Assembly (NCBI RefSeq): GCF_014172375.1
Contig: NZ_WNXD01000001.1
Location: forward strand, 1,860,001 to 1,924,000
Reading direction: 5' to 3'
DNA length: 64,000 nucleotides
Source: Pedobacter planticolens
Lineage (GTDB): Bacteria > Bacteroidota > Bacteroidia > Sphingobacteriales > Sphingobacteriaceae
Shown: in pieces, positions 61,945-64,000 of the stretch
How the letters are laid out: the number at the start of each line of letters is the position of its first letter
How positions within the stretch are numbered: the first letter of the stretch is position 1
The notes under the pieces: generated by a model
Told to the model about the DNA's origin: nothing
Database searches by the model: none
The model's input: only the letters and a program-made list of their open reading frames with translations
Program-made: the position numbers and the translations under genes

Positions 61945-62073
61945 ACAATCTTCTTTCAAATGTTACACTGCATAATAATTCATCTTAACTGCCGCCATTC
62001 GCCAAGCTACAAAGCGCTATAAGCAAGCGTATGACAACGAATAAATCCACTTTAACCAAAACATCTACTTTTA

Positions 62074-62427
62074 ATGAATATTTTTAAAAATCTATTTAGA
62101 AGCTCAACAAATTCAAATCCTAAATACTTAACAGGACCTAGACCTAGACATGAACTAAATGTTCAAGGCGACTTTTATGTTGAAAAGGATTCTTGCACTT
62201 TATGTGGAGCGCCTGAAGTAGAGGCAATGGGCTTAATGGCACATTCTGCTGGAGGTTGTTATTTTATTAGACAACCTGAAACAGAAGAAGAAATAGAACA
62301 AGCAATAAATGCTATTGCTGTATCTTGTGTTTCAGCAGTTAGGTATGGTGGAACAGATCAAAAAATAATTAAAAGACTTTATGCTCTAAAGTTAGAATCG
62401 GAATGTGATTACATTATGCCTATCTAA
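62074..62427 (+). CDS. small ferredoxin-like or immunity-like protein
   Basis: A 117-residue soluble protein. The cysteines are CTLCGAPEVEAMGLMAH (about 44-60), GGCYFIRQP (about 65), VSC (about 89) and ESEC (about 111). NCBI-style annotation of relatives calls them ferredoxin from the CxxC pattern, but there is no CxxCxxCxxxC cluster, so iron-sulfur binding is doubtful. The acidic helix EEEIEQAINAIAVSCVSAVRYGG is notable. Function unknown. Confidence 0.62.
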   Translation: MNIFKNLFRSSTNSNPKYLTGPRPRHELNVQGDFYVEKDSCTLCGAPEVEAMGLMAHSAGGCYFIRQPETEEEIEQAINAIAVSCVSAVRYGGTDQKIIKRLYALKLESECDYIMPI

Positions 62428-62440
62428 CATATTTCATAAT

Positions 62441-63214
62441 ATGATCGAAAATAATAAATATTTAAAAAAGCTCAGGATTATAACATTTGCTTTTGGCATA
62501 ATAGCCATCTTAAGTAGCTATTCGCTATCTGTAACGACTTTTGCCTATGGAACTGGGGACAATACTCTGCTAATCCTTTTATTATATCCTATTCTAATTA
62601 TCTCTACTATTTTAATTATTGTGAAAGTAAGGTTCGGGTTCTATTTGACTTTGGCAACATCATTAATGTATTCAATCTTGCTAACTCAAGAAGTAGAAAA
62701 ATATATAATCTTCGATACTCAAAATATCATCTTGCTTCCCGTACTATTATTGCCTTATGTATGCTTTATAATTCTTATTTCGTTAACAATTATTTACTTG
62801 ACTGCAAATCTGAAATATTGGTTAAGATGGAGAACTGCATCAATGATATGTGCGGTTGGTTTTTTTATATTCATCATAATCGATGCTTACAGCAAGAACT
62901 ATAATGACACCATATTTATTGATGCAGAAATTGGCAATGGAGGTAATATAAAACTTAATTGCAAACCAGGTTTTGGAGATGCAAGGGTTTTTGTCATCAA
63001 TGTAGAGTCAAAATTGCTAGAAAAAGAAATAAAAGCAAACGGCGAATACTATCAAGGAAGCTATTTTCTTAGCAATACAAAAATTATAAAAAACTTTCGA
63101 TTCAATAAATTGAGATCAATAACAATAAAAAAGATTGGAAATCATAAGCTGTCGCAAGAACTCACGTGGAATAAAGAGAAATTAAAGGGAGAACTTGAAT
63201 TTCTATATCCATAA
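62441..63214 (+). CDS. hypothetical membrane protein
   Basis: A 257-residue protein with about five membrane segments in the first 150 residues (about 10-30, 42-60, 65-85, 95-120, 128-148), then a C-terminal soluble domain of beta strands (residues 160-257, with EIGNGGNIKLNCKPGFGDARVFVINVESKLL). ATG at 62441 is chosen; a GTG at 62405 would overlap the previous gene and add 12 residues without a signal. The gene follows 13 bases after the previous stop. No family recognised. Confidence 0.66.
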   Translation: MIENNKYLKKLRIITFAFGIIAILSSYSLSVTTFAYGTGDNTLLILLLYPILIISTILIIVKVRFGFYLTLATSLMYSILLTQEVEKYIIFDTQNIILLPVLLLPYVCFIILISLTIIYLTANLKYWLRWRTASMICAVGFFIFIIIDAYSKNYNDTIFIDAEIGNGGNIKLNCKPGFGDARVFVINVESKLLEKEIKANGEYYQGSYFLSNTKIIKNFRFNKLRSITIKKIGNHKLSQELTWNKEKLKGELEFLYP

Positions 63215-63415
63215 TCTTGACAACAGAAAGGTTAACGCTTAGGCAATTATCAACCAATGGTGGGCAAAATATTTTTGCTTTCTAAATCATGAAATTTAAC
63301 ATTAAAGAATTAAGATAAATTAAGACTTCATTCTTCTTCATTTCTTAATGTTTCAAAACTCTTTAAATTCTATTTAAACGAAAATCTTTATCTTAGTTCA
63401 TCAAAATATCCTGCT

Positions 63416-64000
63416 ATGAAAAACCTAATTCTGTCCGTATTTATATTTACCGTACTCTCTAGCTTTACCATCAATCGTTTACATAAAGATAAAGCAGTTA
63501 TTATTTGGCAACCCTCCCATCAAACCGATACAGGTGTAGATTTTAGTGAAGCAGCAACCTGTAATGCCATAGCTGAAGCTGCAATGGCTACCAAACCTAA
63601 ATTAAAAGAATATAAAGTTTGGAGTTTAAATCAGGAAGGTTTGCACCATAACAATGTAGGTAGCAACACGGTTATTGAACATACTTCTGCTATACTAGAT
63701 GGTAAAATTTCGGGCTATGCCTATGAGTTACAAGAAGCGAACAAGAAAAAACCTGATGTTTTTATTGCAGTTCATAACAACGGCGGCACAAAACGTCATG
63801 CCATTTGGGGTTTTATACATGAAGGTGATCCATATGAAGCAGAAAATAAAGAATTAGCAGCCAGATTAATTGCAGCAGTAAGTAGCGCTACCGATTTAGA
63901 AAACAGAGGAGTACAATTAGATAGCTCTACAGGGAGAAATGATTACACGTGTAAAACTACTGGCAAACGTGGTTTTTATAGCTTAGATGAAAATGTGAAT
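63416..64000 (+). CDS. Amidase_3-like N-acetylmuramoyl-L-alanine amidase, 5' part
   Basis: The frame starts at ATG 63416 and runs open off the right edge (195 codons). A signal peptide (MKNLILSVFIFTVLSSFTIN) is followed by the Amidase_3-type zinc scaffold: VIIWQPSHQTDTGVDFSEAAT with candidate ligands His and Glu (about 34 and 44), and PDVFIAVHNNGGTKRHAIWGFIHEG with the third His (about 119). The sequence of strands and the AVHNN word match peptidoglycan amidases, though P-S-H-Q replaces the usual D-P-G-H-G. It likely cuts cell-wall stem peptides. The catalytic Glu should lie beyond the edge. Confidence 0.75.
   Translation, partial: MKNLILSVFIFTVLSSFTINRLHKDKAVIIWQPSHQTDTGVDFSEAATCNAIAEAAMATKPKLKEYKVWSLNQEGLHHNNVGSNTVIEHTSAILDGKISGYAYELQEANKKKPDVFIAVHNNGGTKRHAIWGFIHEGDPYEAENKELAARLIAAVSSATDLENRGVQLDSSTGRNDYTCKTTGKRGFYSLDENVN

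Noticed and set aside
61905-61990. 28-codon frame starting ATGAAAAATACTGC
   Set aside because: It lies entirely over the cassette-end-like motif and has no protein-like features.
55155-62430. Definite integron
   Set aside because: No integrase gene is in the window and the repeated motifs do not show a clear paired RYYYAAC/GTTRRRY arrangement; kept only as a hypothesis.

Overview
The window looks like chromosome of a Bacteroidota bacterium of the Sphingobacteriaceae, most like Pedobacter or a close relative; this is inferred from gene content, not from a marker gene. The pointers are low G+C, a gliding/type IX secretion (T9SS) cell-surface locus, the Bacteroidota-only DUF4290 gene next to murA, a fused SecDF, a BlaI-BlaR1-like (M56) pair with a Bacteroidota-style C-terminus, and promoter-like TAnnTTTG boxes in front of several housekeeping genes. 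No rRNA, tRNA, CRISPR array, integrase or transposase was found.

Layout. 0-15.8 kb is mostly housekeeping: a PH-domain fragment, PcrA/UvrD helicase, DUF4290-murA, cystathionine beta-synthase, DprA, a BlaI/M56 sensor pair, rsmG with a glycosyltransferase, then tgt-lptF/G-EamA. 15.8-22 kb holds a peptidase-like/propeller/barrel surface protein, a LapA-like protein, an 0.8-kb gene-poor stretch with a strong 77-nt hairpin, a half-size EamA protein and a YncE-like propeller. 22-31.7 kb (minus strand) is an envelope block: response regulator and histidine kinase, PepSY-like protein, PAP2 phosphatase, then a TolC-MFP-RND efflux operon, preceded by an HD-domain protein. 32.8-40.3 kb is a T9SS locus: PorP/SprF-like protein, a 1523-residue SprB-repeat/MBG adhesin with a type B C-terminal domain, a candidate 36-residue membrane peptide, and a TPR membrane protein with a C-terminal helix-turn-helix. 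40.5-54.9 kb returns to core metabolism and secretion: metZ-type transsulfuration enzyme, OsmC, ispE, thyA, an S23-type four-helix bundle protein, folA, secDF, NDH-2, HMG-CoA lyase, GNAT, an iron-permease-like protein, fbaA and accD. 55-63.3 kb is an accessory strip of mostly unrecognised single genes separated by duplicated non-coding blocks. The right edge holds the start of an Amidase_3-like hydrolase.

Intergenic DNA is unusually rich in small repeat families: mirror elements built on CGTCATTCCC..GGGAATGACG and on CGTCATTGCGAG..CTCGCAATGACG, AACCACATAG..CTATGTGGTT palindromes, TTCATTAGTTCATTGG runs, a 30-bp TACTAAATACTTTGTACT-type element, perfect 13-bp hairpins in tandem, and a 13-unit 21-bp array around the palindrome GTTCATGAAC. 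Some supply or touch gene ends (the RND permease stop, the folA start). The best candidates for undescribed biology are the 55-63 kb cassette-like strip, the 21-bp array, and the CGTCATTGCGAG element whose central loop is inverted between its two copies. Core enzymes also carry notable substitutions: MurA has Asp in place of the fosfomycin-target Cys, and TGT lacks its three zinc cysteines.
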